Of a stretch of DNA of 64,000 nucleotides, positions 18,662 through 29,024 are shown piece by piece. The position numbers and the translations under genes were made by a program. The stretch is from an uncultured Bacteroidales bacterium (GTDB taxonomy: Bacteria > Bacteroidota > Bacteroidia > Bacteroidales > FEN-979). Location: positions 1-64,000 of the forward strand of contig CAIQUS010000017.1 of NCBI GenBank assembly GCA_903875045.1, in the 5' to 3' direction. Under the pieces are notes generated by a model. That model did not search any database and had not been told where the DNA came from. It saw only the letters and a list, made by a program, of their open reading frames with translations. The first letter of the stretch is position 1, and the number at the start of each line of letters is the position of its first letter.

Positions 18662-19270
18662 ATGAAGAATCTGTATAAACTTATTTTTCCTTTCGCGATG
18701 GTGCTCATCCTGATCCTTCCATTTTCAGGGTGTGGTGTAGCAAGGCAGGCTGAGCAGGTATCAGCCCTGGCAAACTGCGAGTTTCGGATTATATCTGTTG
18801 AAAACATTAACCTTGCAGGGGTAGAACTAGAGAGTATCAAATCAGTGAGTGATCTTGGTATGGGTGATGTGGCGCGTATCCTTGCAGGGTTTACCAGTCC
18901 AACATTTCCGCTCTCACTTCAACTCAACCTGGAGGGACGAAACCCGAATACAAAAGTTGCCGGTCTTAATCAGCTCGAATGGATACTGTTCATTGACGAC
19001 ATCCAAATGACCTCGGGTTTCCTGGGAAAACCATTCTCGATTCCCGCATTGGGCTCAGCGAACATTCCGGTTGAAGTCGGGCTCGATTTAAAACAGGTGC
19101 TTTCAGGAAGATCCGCTACCGCCATGCTTAATTTCTGTATGAACCTTACCGGAGTGGGAAATACACCTACCCGTTTTAAAATCAAACTGAAACCTACTGT
19201 GATCATTGGTGGAAAAGCGCTTACCTACCCCGGATATATCACTGTAAAAACAGACTACACTTCAAAATAA
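18662..19270 (+). CDS. Putative lipoprotein, LEA type 2-like
   Basis: Lipobox-like FSGC; LEA14/WHy-like region FPLSLQLNLEGRNPNTKVAGLNQLEWILFIDD. Confidence 0.55.
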   Translation: MKNLYKLIFPFAMVLILILPFSGCGVARQAEQVSALANCEFRIISVENINLAGVELESIKSVSDLGMGDVARILAGFTSPTFPLSLQLNLEGRNPNTKVAGLNQLEWILFIDDIQMTSGFLGKPFSIPALGSANIPVEVGLDLKQVLSGRSATAMLNFCMNLTGVGNTPTRFKIKLKPTVIIGGKALTYPGYITVKTDYTSK

Positions 19271-19275
19271 TTCCC

Positions 19276-19340
19276 ACCCGTCACCCGTCACCCGTCACGC
19301 GTCACCCGTCACCCGTCACGCGTCACCCGTCACCCGTCAC
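19276..19340. repeat. Heptamer tandem array ACCCGTC with ACGCGTC variants (order A A A B A A B A A)
   Basis: Direct reading; reverse complement of GGGTGAC, the unit of the 5204-5287 array; contains the nhaD stop codon. Confidence 0.97.
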
Positions 19341-20617
19341 CCCCTAAAAACCCACACACTCAACGCCCAATAAGCAAGTGCTCCCGCAAAATAACCGATC
19401 AAAGCCCACAACGAGATCTTTTTCAGGTACCAGATAAAATCAATTTTTTCCATTCCCATAACAGCCACCCCGGCAGCAGATCCGATGATCAGTATGCTCC
19501 CACCGGTTCCGGCGCAGTAGGCAAGCATTTCCCAGAAATAATGGTCGGTGGGAAAGGTATCCTGGTACATCCCGATGGCTCCGGCAACCAGGGGCACATT
19601 GTCAACCACTGATGACAGCAGCCCGATAATCACATTGATGGCATAAAGGTTTCCGATGTGTTTATCAAGTGCATTTGCGAGCAGCGTCAGATGTCCTGCC
19701 GATTCAAGTGCTGCAACAGCGAGCAATATCCCAAGAAAGAAAAGGACACTCGGGGTGTCGACTCTGCGGATAACCCCGGCAACAGTGATCATAGGGCGAT
19801 AAGCGTCATTCTTTGCCTTGTGCATGATTTCTGTTACCACCCATAAAAGCCCGAGGCCAAGTAAAATGCCCATATATGGTGGCAGATTGGTGAGTGTTTT
19901 AAAAACCGGAACAAAGAGAAGTAACCCAATGCCCAGGAAAAATACGATTTGTTTTTCACCCGGAGTGGCTGAATTTTCAGGATCAACTGCAGGCCGTACT
20001 GATTTCCTGATTTCACCCTTCATTCTTGTGGAAAGAAGTGCAAGAGGGATTGCCATCGACAATGCGCTGGGTATGAAAGTTTTCAGTATAATATTCACCG
20101 TAGTGATATGTCCTCCGATCCATAACATAATGGTGGTAACATCACCGATCGGGCTGAAGGCTCCGCCACTGTTGGCCGCAATAATGACCATCCCGGCATA
20201 GAACCACCGTTCTTGCTTATCTCCAACCAGTTTACGTACCAATGCAACCATCACAATTGCTGTGGTCAGATTATCCAGAACCGCTGATAAAAAAAAGGTA
20301 ATGATACTGATCACCCATAAAAGTTTAACCTTGTTGGTCGTTTTAATTCTATCGGTAATGATCGAAAATCCTTCATGGGCATCAATCAATTCAACGATGG
20401 TCATGGCGCCCAGCAGGAAAAAGAGAATTTCAGAAATTTTACCAAGATCTTCCAGTAGTTTCTGTTCAAGGAACCGGTCGGGAAAGCCAAAGGCTAACAT
20501 CACCCACAGCAATACGGCGAGTAGCAAGGCGGTAGCCGATTTATTCACCTTGAGAGGATGCTCCATTGCAATGGCCGTATAGCCAAGGATAAAAACGAAA
20601 ATCATGAAATAGAACAT
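19337..20617 (-). CDS. nhaD: NhaD-type Na+/H+ antiporter
   Basis: AVLDNLTTAIVMVALVRKLV, NSGGAFSPIGDVTTIMLWIGG. Confidence 0.92.
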   Translation of the reverse strand: MFYFMIFVFILGYTAIAMEHPLKVNKSATALLLAVLLWVMLAFGFPDRFLEQKLLEDLGKISEILFFLLGAMTIVELIDAHEGFSIITDRIKTTNKVKLLWVISIITFFLSAVLDNLTTAIVMVALVRKLVGDKQERWFYAGMVIIAANSGGAFSPIGDVTTIMLWIGGHITTVNIILKTFIPSALSMAIPLALLSTRMKGEIRKSVRPAVDPENSATPGEKQIVFFLGIGLLLFVPVFKTLTNLPPYMGILLGLGLLWVVTEIMHKAKNDAYRPMITVAGVIRRVDTPSVLFFLGILLAVAALESAGHLTLLANALDKHIGNLYAINVIIGLLSSVVDNVPLVAGAIGMYQDTFPTDHYFWEMLAYCAGTGGSILIIGSAAGVAVMGMEKIDFIWYLKKISLWALIGYFAGALAYWALSVWVFRG

Positions 20618-20620
20618 CGT

Positions 20621-21256
20621 TTATTCACCAATTAAGGATGCCTCAATAATATAATCCAGTTCCGGGAATTTCTTTTTTAAATAGGCATTACCGTATATCA
20701 TCACGGAATCCTGATGATTTGCGGGTTCGAAGCCATACCCTGCGTATAATGCTTCAACAGTTTCATACCCTGAAATAATTCTTCCGACCGGAGGAAATCC
20801 ACGCAACCCATTATAATTTACCGTATCTAATTTGTAATTATCTTTCAGGTTGATGAATAATTGAGTTGTTCTGCTGCTCATGCCATCGCGGGCGTATGAT
20901 ATGGTCCATTTCAGATTTCCTGCAACAACCGGCTCATCCGGAACAGGGCGCTTGTCCCAGAAATAATTAACATCCTTTTTATTCCCAATCCCAAACTGGA
21001 CAACATAACCTGATTGAACCCTGAACAGTGCATTCTCATTGTAAAAACCGGTCATTAAAAGTTGATAGAGCCTGTCGGCCCCGTCAGGTGACCATTCCCT
21101 GGTGACTTCTATTGTGAAATTGCCTCGCGTTGTTCTGAACATGGCTTTGAAGGTTTCCGGCGATCGGGCCTTCAGCGTTGATTGATCGGGAATGATTTGT
21201 GTATGGCCCGGTTTACAAATCACCAGTAACAACAGAAGTATAAGAAACTTTTTCAT
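20621..21256 (-). CDS. Cyclophilin-type peptidyl-prolyl isomerase, secreted
   Basis: TTRGNFTIEVTREWSPDGADRLYQLLMTGFYNENALFRVQSGYVVQFG; signal peptide. Confidence 0.85.
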   Translation of the reverse strand: MKKFLILLLLLVICKPGHTQIIPDQSTLKARSPETFKAMFRTTRGNFTIEVTREWSPDGADRLYQLLMTGFYNENALFRVQSGYVVQFGIGNKKDVNYFWDKRPVPDEPVVAGNLKWTISYARDGMSSRTTQLFINLKDNYKLDTVNYNGLRGFPPVGRIISGYETVEALYAGYGFEPANHQDSVMIYGNAYLKKKFPELDYIIEASLIGE

Positions 21257-21298
21257 CGGATCCATCATGATAATTTACGTTGAAAGCCTGTTGCGACC

Positions 21299-21340
21299 CC
21301 GCCCTAAAACGCTCACTGATCAGGGAGCGCTTTAGGGCGG
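21299..21340. repeat. 42-bp near-perfect palindrome (16-bp arms, one mismatch)
   Basis: CCGCCCTAAAACGCTC-actgatcagg-GAGCGCTTTAGGGCGG; mismatch is G.U on the minus-strand transcript. Confidence 0.9.
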
Positions 21341-21381
21341 ATCGGTTAAACGGGGAGGATTGTTGTGACGAACTGAATTTC

Positions 21382-22872
21382 CTATGGATACAACTCCCTG
21401 TGACATTCGGTGCAGAAATAGGCTTTCCACTTATCCTTGATGTCGATGGGGTGCTGAAATTCCATGAGGTTGTCAATTGTAGAATATTGAATATTGCCTG
21501 TTACCCCCTGTGCAATAATGGTATGGCATAAGTTACAATCCTTGGTGATTACTTTACCTTTTTCGCTTTTATGACGTTCTGAATGACAACGGAAACATCC
21601 ATCAGATTCAAGGTGCCCGATATGGTTCAGGTATTTGTTGGCGGAGGCCCGCATATATGGAAAAACATTCAGCGAAAACTCCTTCTGGATTCCTGCAATG
21701 GCTTTGTCAATCAATGGTTTTTGAGTTTTGTAAATCGATGGATAACCCGATTTATAAAAATTGGTAATGCTGTCGCGGATATACATGAAGGCTGAATCCT
21801 TGTCGGTGAATGGGAATTTAAGGACGTTCATGGCTACCCTTTTAATATAAGGGAGTTCTTTTGGAACATCACCCGTGATCATTGCATTGTCAACATACAC
21901 CATCGGGGATTTGTAAGCATGGGATGGCCGGTTATGACAATCCATGCAATCCATAACGCGGTGTTCCAGGGTGTCAATGGCTTTTTTATCAAGCATGTTA
22001 TCAGTGTCCTGGAAAATTTGGACATCTCCGGTTTTCAGATTGGTAAATTTTACCCATGGAATGGTTTCACGATCTTTTGACGAAGCTATATATTCGATAC
22101 GTACATCTTTATTGATGTGCCAGTGAATTCCCTCAATCAACCCCATGGCGCTGTAATTCGGGCCAATACGCATCAGCAGGGAATAATTAAATTCAGTGTT
22201 GAGTGAATCGGTTAAATAAACCCTTTGTGTGCGAAGTTTCCGGGCATAGAATTTTTGAGGCCAATGGCATCGCTCACAGGTTTCACGCGCAGGACGTAAA
22301 TTCTGTATAGGAGTTTCAATGGGCTGGGGGAATTTATGGAAAAGGACCGAATACACCTGGTATAACCCCGATAATTTTGATTTCACATACCAACCTGCCC
22401 CTTCTCCAACATGACATTCTACGCAGGCAACACGGGCATGGGGTGAATGAAGATATGTGACATATTCCGGCTCCATCACCTTGTGGCAAAGTTTACCGCA
22501 GAATTCAACCGACTCGGTAAAGTTAAACGCCTCATAACTGCCCATGGCAGAGATGATCATAAATAAAAATGTAAAAATAGAGACCAAAACTAATTTCTGG
22601 CGTTGCCTGGGTACATTCATATCCAATACCGGCCAGCGGTTAGCAGGATCATGTGTTTTTTTTCGGTTGATCAGCATTCCGATCGGAATCAAAAGCAGCC
22701 CGATCACCAGAATTGTTGGAAGGACGATGTAGGTGAAAATTCCGTTATACGGGTTCTGATGGTCGGACAGTAATGCTTGAATAAATAATACAACAATCAG
22801 GATGAAGCTGTTAACCGCAAAAATGAAACCGGTAATGCTGATCCAGTTAGAGGTCGATTTAGGTAATTTCAT
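21382..22872 (-). CDS. NapC/NirT-family multiheme c-type cytochrome, membrane-anchored
   Basis: Six CXXCH (CVECH, CERCH, CMDCH, CFRCH, CNLCH, CTECH) plus one CX3CH (CGKLCHKVM); N-terminal TM segments. Confidence 0.87.
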   Translation of the reverse strand: MKLPKSTSNWISITGFIFAVNSFILIVVLFIQALLSDHQNPYNGIFTYIVLPTILVIGLLLIPIGMLINRKKTHDPANRWPVLDMNVPRQRQKLVLVSIFTFLFMIISAMGSYEAFNFTESVEFCGKLCHKVMEPEYVTYLHSPHARVACVECHVGEGAGWYVKSKLSGLYQVYSVLFHKFPQPIETPIQNLRPARETCERCHWPQKFYARKLRTQRVYLTDSLNTEFNYSLLMRIGPNYSAMGLIEGIHWHINKDVRIEYIASSKDRETIPWVKFTNLKTGDVQIFQDTDNMLDKKAIDTLEHRVMDCMDCHNRPSHAYKSPMVYVDNAMITGDVPKELPYIKRVAMNVLKFPFTDKDSAFMYIRDSITNFYKSGYPSIYKTQKPLIDKAIAGIQKEFSLNVFPYMRASANKYLNHIGHLESDGCFRCHSERHKSEKGKVITKDCNLCHTIIAQGVTGNIQYSTIDNLMEFQHPIDIKDKWKAYFCTECHRELYP

Positions 22873-23121
22873 ATCCGTTTTTATTTAGAATGTTTCTATC
22901 TAACGTCCTGTAAATGACCGGATAAAATTAATACTTATTATCAGAAATAAAAATTCTTCCATACAATTGTGAATAAATAGACAAACTTTTTAGTCAGACA
23001 GGCTTTATTTTAAGGCTGCAATAATTTTTCCTCGTGAAGTTAACCGGTCCGGGAAAATTTGTCGTACATTTATATGTTGTAAAAAAAAATATCCATCTGA
23101 TAAAAACAGGGAGGAAACAAT

Positions 23122-25248
23122 ATGAAAAGTCGTATCTCTGATGTTACAAGGAATTTATGGATTTTCTTCATGGTAACCATCTGCTTACAATCATTCTCGC
23201 AGCATCGAAGCCTGCAGGCCAGGAACGATACAATCGATCTTTATCCGAAGGTGCCATTGGTTTACGATATTCTTGCCAATGATTCCATCCCCTCGAATGA
23301 CACGATCAAAACAGTGACCATCACCATCGTAAATAGCAATGGTCTGGTAGTAGTAAAAAAAACACATGATTCCACCTGGACCTGGACATTCACCTTTACA
23401 GCCCAACATTGGGGTTTTGGAGGGGAAATCCAGGGAAAGTATATGTTGAAAACCATGTCCAATGATACGAGTTCAGCTAAAATTCTGTTCAGGATCCATG
23501 ATCGAAGCTATAGTTATCTCGACATCAATAATGTCAGTGCCAGATTTACTGCATCCGGTCTCCATTTTTTTTACGAGAATGCTGATTATGAAGTCCCGAA
23601 GGGAAGCGGTAAGACCTCCATTTTCTCAAATTCTTTCTGGATTGGCGGAAAAGACGGGCAAAACCAGCTTCATTTTGCCGGTGAACGTTATCGCCAGGGA
23701 CCAATCCCCGGACCTGCAAACACAAAACCGGACTTCTATGCAGGTCCGGTGATGGATTCGACAAAATATTCGATATACCAGGATACAATCTGGAATTATA
23801 TCTGGAATGTAAAGAAAACCGAGATCGACTATCACAGGGCACATTATGCGGAACAGGGGTATGTACCCATTCATGATATTCAGACATGGCCTGGTAACGG
23901 GGATACCGGGCTGGGACAGGCGCAGCGGCTTGCTCCGTTTTCTGACCGGAATGCTGACGGGATTTATAATCCGTTCGATGGTGATTATCCTGAGATCAGA
24001 GGCGATCAGGCTTTGTTCTTTATTTTCAATGACGACAGAGGTCCACATCTGGAATCTTTTGGAGCCAAACTGAAGGTTGAAATTCATGGGATGGCTTACG
24101 CATTCGATTTGCCGGAAGATTCGGCGCTGAAAAATACGGTCTTCCTGAATTACAAACTGTTTAACCGTTCCCAAAATAGTTATGACAGCACGCTGCTTGG
24201 CATTTTCACAGATATTGACCTGGGTTATGCCAACGATGATTATGTGGGTTGTGACGTCGAGCGAAACATGTATTTCGGCTACAACGGAACACCTGTTGAT
24301 GGAACAGGGCAGCCGAACGCTTATGGCGAGAATCCGCCAACTCAGTCAGTAACAGTTCTGGCAGGGCCCTATATGGACCCGGATAACCTTGATAATCCCC
24401 GCCATGATATGAATGGTAACCAGTTGTGTGATTTTAGTGTGAATGGATTGAATTTCGGTGATACCATCATTGATAATGAACGTTTCGGATTACAAAGATT
24501 CATGTATATCAATAATTCAGTTGCAGGGGTCCCTGCCTATATGACTGATCCTGAATATGCGCCTGAATATTATCAGTTGATGAGTGGAAAATGGAAAGAC
24601 GGCTCTTTTGTCATGTACGGTGGAAATGGCAATCTCCTTGCCGGGGGGTATGGACCAGCATGCAGATTTATGTTTCCCGGCGAATCTGACACACTGAATT
24701 GGGGATCAGGATGTATTCCCCCCAACGGACCAGTAAACTGGACAGAAGAAACGGCAGCCAATAACCCTTTCGACAGGAGGGGTGTGGGAATCACCGGGCC
24801 ATTTACTTTTAATCCCGGTGATGTTCAGGAACTGGATATTGCTTTTACCTGGGCTCGTGACTATGCAGCTCACAGCCCCTTAAGTTCACTTGCTAAGCTA
24901 AGGGCCATGACCGATATCATCAATGGAGCCTTCGCACATAACCGCCTCCCGAATGGCAATCAGTTTTACGGAATCAGTGACCAATTGAAACCCTCAGAAA
25001 TCCAGATGAACATTTATCCGAATCCCGCTTTGGATTTTGTGAATATTGACTTTGGCGGAAGATATCCCCGGGGAGGTGCCACCATCGAAATAATGGCAAG
25101 CCAGGGTAATTGTCTGAAAAAGATGCTTGTACCCGACGGTATGAAGGTGATCCATCTCGATATCCCCGAATTACCTTCCGGCCTCTATTTTATTAGGGTC
25201 ACCACTAACGTGTCCTCTATTACCAAAAAGGTTGTGGTTTTACGTTAA
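23122..25248 (+). CDS. Secreted protein with C-terminal T9SS type A sorting-like domain
   Basis: C-term MNIYPNPALDFVNIDF...LDIPELPSGLYFIRVTTNVSSITKKVVVLR. Confidence 0.87.
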   Translation: MKSRISDVTRNLWIFFMVTICLQSFSQHRSLQARNDTIDLYPKVPLVYDILANDSIPSNDTIKTVTITIVNSNGLVVVKKTHDSTWTWTFTFTAQHWGFGGEIQGKYMLKTMSNDTSSAKILFRIHDRSYSYLDINNVSARFTASGLHFFYENADYEVPKGSGKTSIFSNSFWIGGKDGQNQLHFAGERYRQGPIPGPANTKPDFYAGPVMDSTKYSIYQDTIWNYIWNVKKTEIDYHRAHYAEQGYVPIHDIQTWPGNGDTGLGQAQRLAPFSDRNADGIYNPFDGDYPEIRGDQALFFIFNDDRGPHLESFGAKLKVEIHGMAYAFDLPEDSALKNTVFLNYKLFNRSQNSYDSTLLGIFTDIDLGYANDDYVGCDVERNMYFGYNGTPVDGTGQPNAYGENPPTQSVTVLAGPYMDPDNLDNPRHDMNGNQLCDFSVNGLNFGDTIIDNERFGLQRFMYINNSVAGVPAYMTDPEYAPEYYQLMSGKWKDGSFVMYGGNGNLLAGGYGPACRFMFPGESDTLNWGSGCIPPNGPVNWTEETAANNPFDRRGVGITGPFTFNPGDVQELDIAFTWARDYAAHSPLSSLAKLRAMTDIINGAFAHNRLPNGNQFYGISDQLKPSEIQMNIYPNPALDFVNIDFGGRYPRGGATIEIMASQGNCLKKMLVPDGMKVIHLDIPELPSGLYFIRVTTNVSSITKKVVVLR

Positions 25249-25421
25249 CAATCCATTTATCCCGGTGTAAACCTTTACCCATCCTCTCTTTCCGCCTTCT
25301 CCTATAAAGGGACCGGGAAATAATTTCTTCCGTTTTGGGCAAGGATTCAGGGTGGATTCCCAAGTATTTATTTGGTATTGTTATCCCGATTTATCTCAGG
25401 TAATTGAATAATATTTTTTTG

Positions 25422-25429
25422 TACATTTG
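25422..25429 (+). promoter_or_regulatory. -7 element TACATTTG upstream of guaB
   Basis: TAnnTTTG match 21 bp upstream of ATG 25450; TTG upstream at non-ideal spacing. Confidence 0.5.
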
Positions 25430-25449
25430 CACACTTAATTTTGACGCAT

Positions 25450-26916
25450 ATGTTCCTAAATTCAGATAAATTCCGGGGTGAAGGATTGACGTATGACGAT
25501 GTATTGCTTGTTCCGGCCTATTCCGATGTGTTGCCAAGAGAGACCGATGTTTCGACCTTTTTTTCAAGAAACATAAAGCTTAACATTCCCATTGTTTCTG
25601 CAGCCATGGATACCGTGACTGAATCGCGTATGGCAATTGCCATGGCCCAGGAAGGCGGAATTGGTGTTTTGCATAAAAATATGTCTGTTGAAGACCAGGC
25701 ATTGCAGGTTCGCAAAGTCAAACGTGCTGAAAATGGCATGATCCTGCAGCCGGTTACGCTCATGGAACATGCGTTGGTGGGTGATGCCCTTGCCATGATG
25801 AAAGAGTTTAGTATCGGCGGGATACCTGTTACCAATGCAAACAACGAACTGGTTGGCATCGTTACCAACCGCGACCTTCGTTTCGAACGCGACCATCAGC
25901 GGCCTGTTACAGAGGTAATGACAAAAACTGTCATTACAATCAGTGAATTTACCGATTTTGAACAGGCCGAGGCCATCCTTCAAAAACATAAAATCGAAAA
26001 GCTTCCCGTTGTTGATAAACACAACAAACTTATCGGGCTGATTACCTATAAAGATATTCTCAAAGTGAAAGCGCGACCGAACGCATGCAAGGACAGCCTT
26101 GGGCGTTTGCGGGTTGCAGCCGGGGTTGGGGTTACAGCCGATACCCTTGACCGGGTAGGAGCCCTGGTACGTGAAAATGTAGATGCCATCGTGATAGATA
26201 CTGCCCATGGGCATTCCAGGGGGGTGATGGAAATGGCCAAACGCGTAAAAAAGGCTTTCCCGGATGTCGACCTTATTATTGGTAATATTGGAACCGGGGA
26301 AGCCGCGAAAGATTTGGCAAACATTGGCGTTGACGGGGTAAAGATCGGAATTGGACCGGGATCCATCTGTACCACACGGATCATTGCCGGAATTGGCGTT
26401 CCACAATTGTCGGCCATTTATGATGTAACAGCAGCCCTCAAAGGGAGCGGTATTCCTGCAATTGCCGATGGCGGAATCCGCTATACGGGCGATATCGTTA
26501 AAGCACTTGCCGCCGGGGCTCATTCAATTATGGCAGGATCACTTTTTGCCGGCGTGGATGAATCACCAGGCGCCACCGTTATCTTTGAAGGCCGTAAATA
26601 TAAAACATACCGGGGAATGGGTTCCATTGAAGCCATGCAACAGGGCTCGAAAGACCGCTATTTCCAGGATGTTGAAGAGGATATAAAAAAGTTGGTGCCC
26701 GAGGGAATTGTGGGTCGTGTGCCTTATAAAGGCTCATTGTCTGAGGTGATTTACCAAATGGTTGGCGGATTGAGAGCAGGCATGGGCTATACGGGTTCTC
26801 AAACCATCGAAATCCTTCAAAAGGCCAAATTTATCAAGATCAGCCCTGCCGGGATCGTTGAAAGCCACCCTCACGATGTGACCATTATCAGTGAGGCACC
26901 GAATTACAGCAGGTAA
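25450..26916 (+). CDS. guaB: IMP dehydrogenase
   Basis: [20 protein letters not shown] pair; GPGSICTTR catalytic loop. Confidence 0.98.
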   Translation: MFLNSDKFRGEGLTYDDVLLVPAYSDVLPRETDVSTFFSRNIKLNIPIVSAAMDTVTESRMAIAMAQEGGIGVLHKNMSVEDQALQVRKVKRAENGMILQPVTLMEHALVGDALAMMKEFSIGGIPVTNANNELVGIVTNRDLRFERDHQRPVTEVMTKTVITISEFTDFEQAEAILQKHKIEKLPVVDKHNKLIGLITYKDILKVKARPNACKDSLGRLRVAAGVGVTADTLDRVGALVRENVDAIVIDTAHGHSRGVMEMAKRVKKAFPDVDLIIGNIGTGEAAKDLANIGVDGVKIGIGPGSICTTRIIAGIGVPQLSAIYDVTAALKGSGIPAIADGGIRYTGDIVKALAAGAHSIMAGSLFAGVDESPGATVIFEGRKYKTYRGMGSIEAMQQGSKDRYFQDVEEDIKKLVPEGIVGRVPYKGSLSEVIYQMVGGLRAGMGYTGSQTIEILQKAKFIKISPAGIVESHPHDVTIISEAPNYSR

Positions 26917-26918
26917 AT

Positions 26919-26974
26919 GAAATTAGAAATTGGAAATTAGAAATTGGAAATTAGAAATTGGAAATTAGAAATTT
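26919..26974. repeat. Heptamer tandem array GAAATTR, 8 units alternating A/G at position 7
   Basis: gaaatta gaaattg gaaatta gaaattg gaaatta gaaattg gaaatta gaaattt. Confidence 0.97.
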
Positions 26975-27026
26975 AATAGTGTTTTAGTCGTTATTATATA
27001 TAATTGTCAAACAAATATCTTAAAAA

Positions 27027-29018
27027 ATGAATAGCGTGAAAGGAAAAGTTTTATTGCTTGTTATTGTACTTGTAACGTTTCTGTCGTCAACAGCCCAGGT
27101 TAGCAATGATGAAGTTCTCATGACCATTGCCGGTAAGCGGGTCTTTGTAAGTGAATTTTTAAATATCTATCAAAAAAATAATGTAAAAGGTGAGACGATC
27201 GATAAAAAATCGCTCGATGAATATCTCGATCTTTTTATCAATTTTAAACTTAAGGTTAAACAAGCCGAAGAACTTGGGCTTGACACAGTGACATCATTCA
27301 GAAATGAACTGAATGGCTATCGTGATCAGCTGGCAAAACCATACTTTACAGATGAAGCCACTCTTGACCGCCTGATAAAGGAGGCTTATGAACGCGAAAA
27401 AACAGATTTACGGGCAAGCCATATTTTTTTCCGGCTGAAGCCGGATGCCACCCCTGCCGACACTTTGGCGGCCTACAAAAACGCTGTTGCCGCCAGGGAA
27501 AAACTTTTAAAAGGTGCATCATTTGAGTCTGTTGCAGCTGAATTTTCGGAGGATCCGTCTGCTAAAGACCGTGAAGCCACACAACAGCATCCTTTTCTGA
27601 AAGGGAATAAAGGTGACCTGGGCTTTTTTGCTGTGTTTGACATGGTTTATGCCTTCGAAAACGGTGCATGGAGTACCGAGGCAGGTAAAGTTTCCAAACC
27701 TATCCGTACTGAATACGGGTATCACCTCATTAAAGTAACTGCACGTCGCCCCGCCCTTGGCAAGGTGACTGTTGCCCATCTCTTTCTGGCGATCCCCAAA
27801 AATGCAACTTCTGAGGACTCTGTCAGGGTGCAGAAACGAATCGACTCGATCTATACTAAACTGACTGGTGGTATTTCATTTGAAGATCTTGTAAAAACAT
27901 ATTCCGATGATAAGGGTTCGGCTGCAAAAGGGGGCGTACTGCCTGCTTTTGGTGTAAACCGAATGGTTCCCGAGTTTGTTGAAGCCATTTATTCGCTTAA
28001 CAATGTCGGAGATTACACAAAACCAATCCTCACCAGCTACGGCTGGCATATTGTAAAACTCATTGAACGGAAATCCCAGAAGCCTTTTGATGAAGAAAAA
28101 GTTGAATTGAAACAGCGGATCATGAAAGATAATCGTGGCGACCAAACGCGATTGGTGGTCGTTGCAAGGATCAGAAAGGAATACGGGGTTACTGAAAATC
28201 AGGAGGCAAAGAAGGCATTTTATGGTGTAGTGACCGACAGCATCTTTTTCGGGAAATGGAAATCTTCAGAGGCAGATAATCTAACAGGCATGATTTTTAA
28301 AATTGGCAATACCAACTTTCGCCAGAAAGATTTTGCCGATTACCTGGCCTCTACCCAGCGTAAACAGGAAAAACAGAATATCGGTGTCTATGTTGATAAG
28401 ATGTACGAAACTTTCCTTGATGAAAGTTTGTTGAAATGGGAAAATTCCCAGCTGGAACAAAAGTACCCGGAATTCAAAGCCCTGATGGGTGAATATCGGG
28501 ACGGTATCCTCCTTTTTGACCTGACAGATCAGAAAGTATGGTCGAAAGCCGTAAAGGATACCTTGGGATTGGCTGCCTTTTATCAGAATAATAAAAACAG
28601 CTACAAGTGGGATACCCGTCTTGATGCCAGTATTTATACCGTTAAGGATGTAAAAACGGTTCAAAAAGTTAAAAATTTTATTAAATCAGGGTTGTCTGAC
28701 AAAGATCTTCTGAAGGAGATCAATACAGATTCATTAAAAGTGCTTACGATTGAAAGTGGCAAATTTTCACGAAAAGAAAATAAACTGATCGATTCTATTC
28801 CCTGGACACCTGGTTTTTCTGCTGACATTATTGATAAGGGTACTACCGTTTTTGTAAATGTTCATAAGGTCTTGAAACCGGAAGTAAAGGAACTGAATGA
28901 CGCAAGGGGTCTTATCACGGCTGATTACCAGAATTATCTTGAAAAAGAGTGGATTGCAACCCTGAAAGCAAAGTATCCGGTTGAGGTAAACAAGTCTGTA
29001 CTTGCGAAAATAAAATAG
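27027..29018 (+). CDS. SurA/PpiC-like peptidylprolyl isomerase with two parvulin-type domains
   Basis: ASHIFFRL...FSEDPSAKDREATQ...; VAHLFLAIP...YSDDKGSAAKGGVLPAFG. Confidence 0.88.
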   Translation: MNSVKGKVLLLVIVLVTFLSSTAQVSNDEVLMTIAGKRVFVSEFLNIYQKNNVKGETIDKKSLDEYLDLFINFKLKVKQAEELGLDTVTSFRNELNGYRDQLAKPYFTDEATLDRLIKEAYEREKTDLRASHIFFRLKPDATPADTLAAYKNAVAAREKLLKGASFESVAAEFSEDPSAKDREATQQHPFLKGNKGDLGFFAVFDMVYAFENGAWSTEAGKVSKPIRTEYGYHLIKVTARRPALGKVTVAHLFLAIPKNATSEDSVRVQKRIDSIYTKLTGGISFEDLVKTYSDDKGSAAKGGVLPAFGVNRMVPEFVEAIYSLNNVGDYTKPILTSYGWHIVKLIERKSQKPFDEEKVELKQRIMKDNRGDQTRLVVVARIRKEYGVTENQEAKKAFYGVVTDSIFFGKWKSSEADNLTGMIFKIGNTNFRQKDFADYLASTQRKQEKQNIGVYVDKMYETFLDESLLKWENSQLEQKYPEFKALMGEYRDGILLFDLTDQKVWSKAVKDTLGLAAFYQNNKNSYKWDTRLDASIYTVKDVKTVQKVKNFIKSGLSDKDLLKEINTDSLKVLTIESGKFSRKENKLIDSIPWTPGFSADIIDKGTTVFVNVHKVLKPEVKELNDARGLITADYQNYLEKEWIATLKAKYPVEVNKSVLAKIK

Positions 29019-29024
29019 AACCCA

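Noticed and set aside
25564-26523. 319-aa minus-strand ORF
   Set aside because: Antisense to guaB, which is unmistakable; biased composition.
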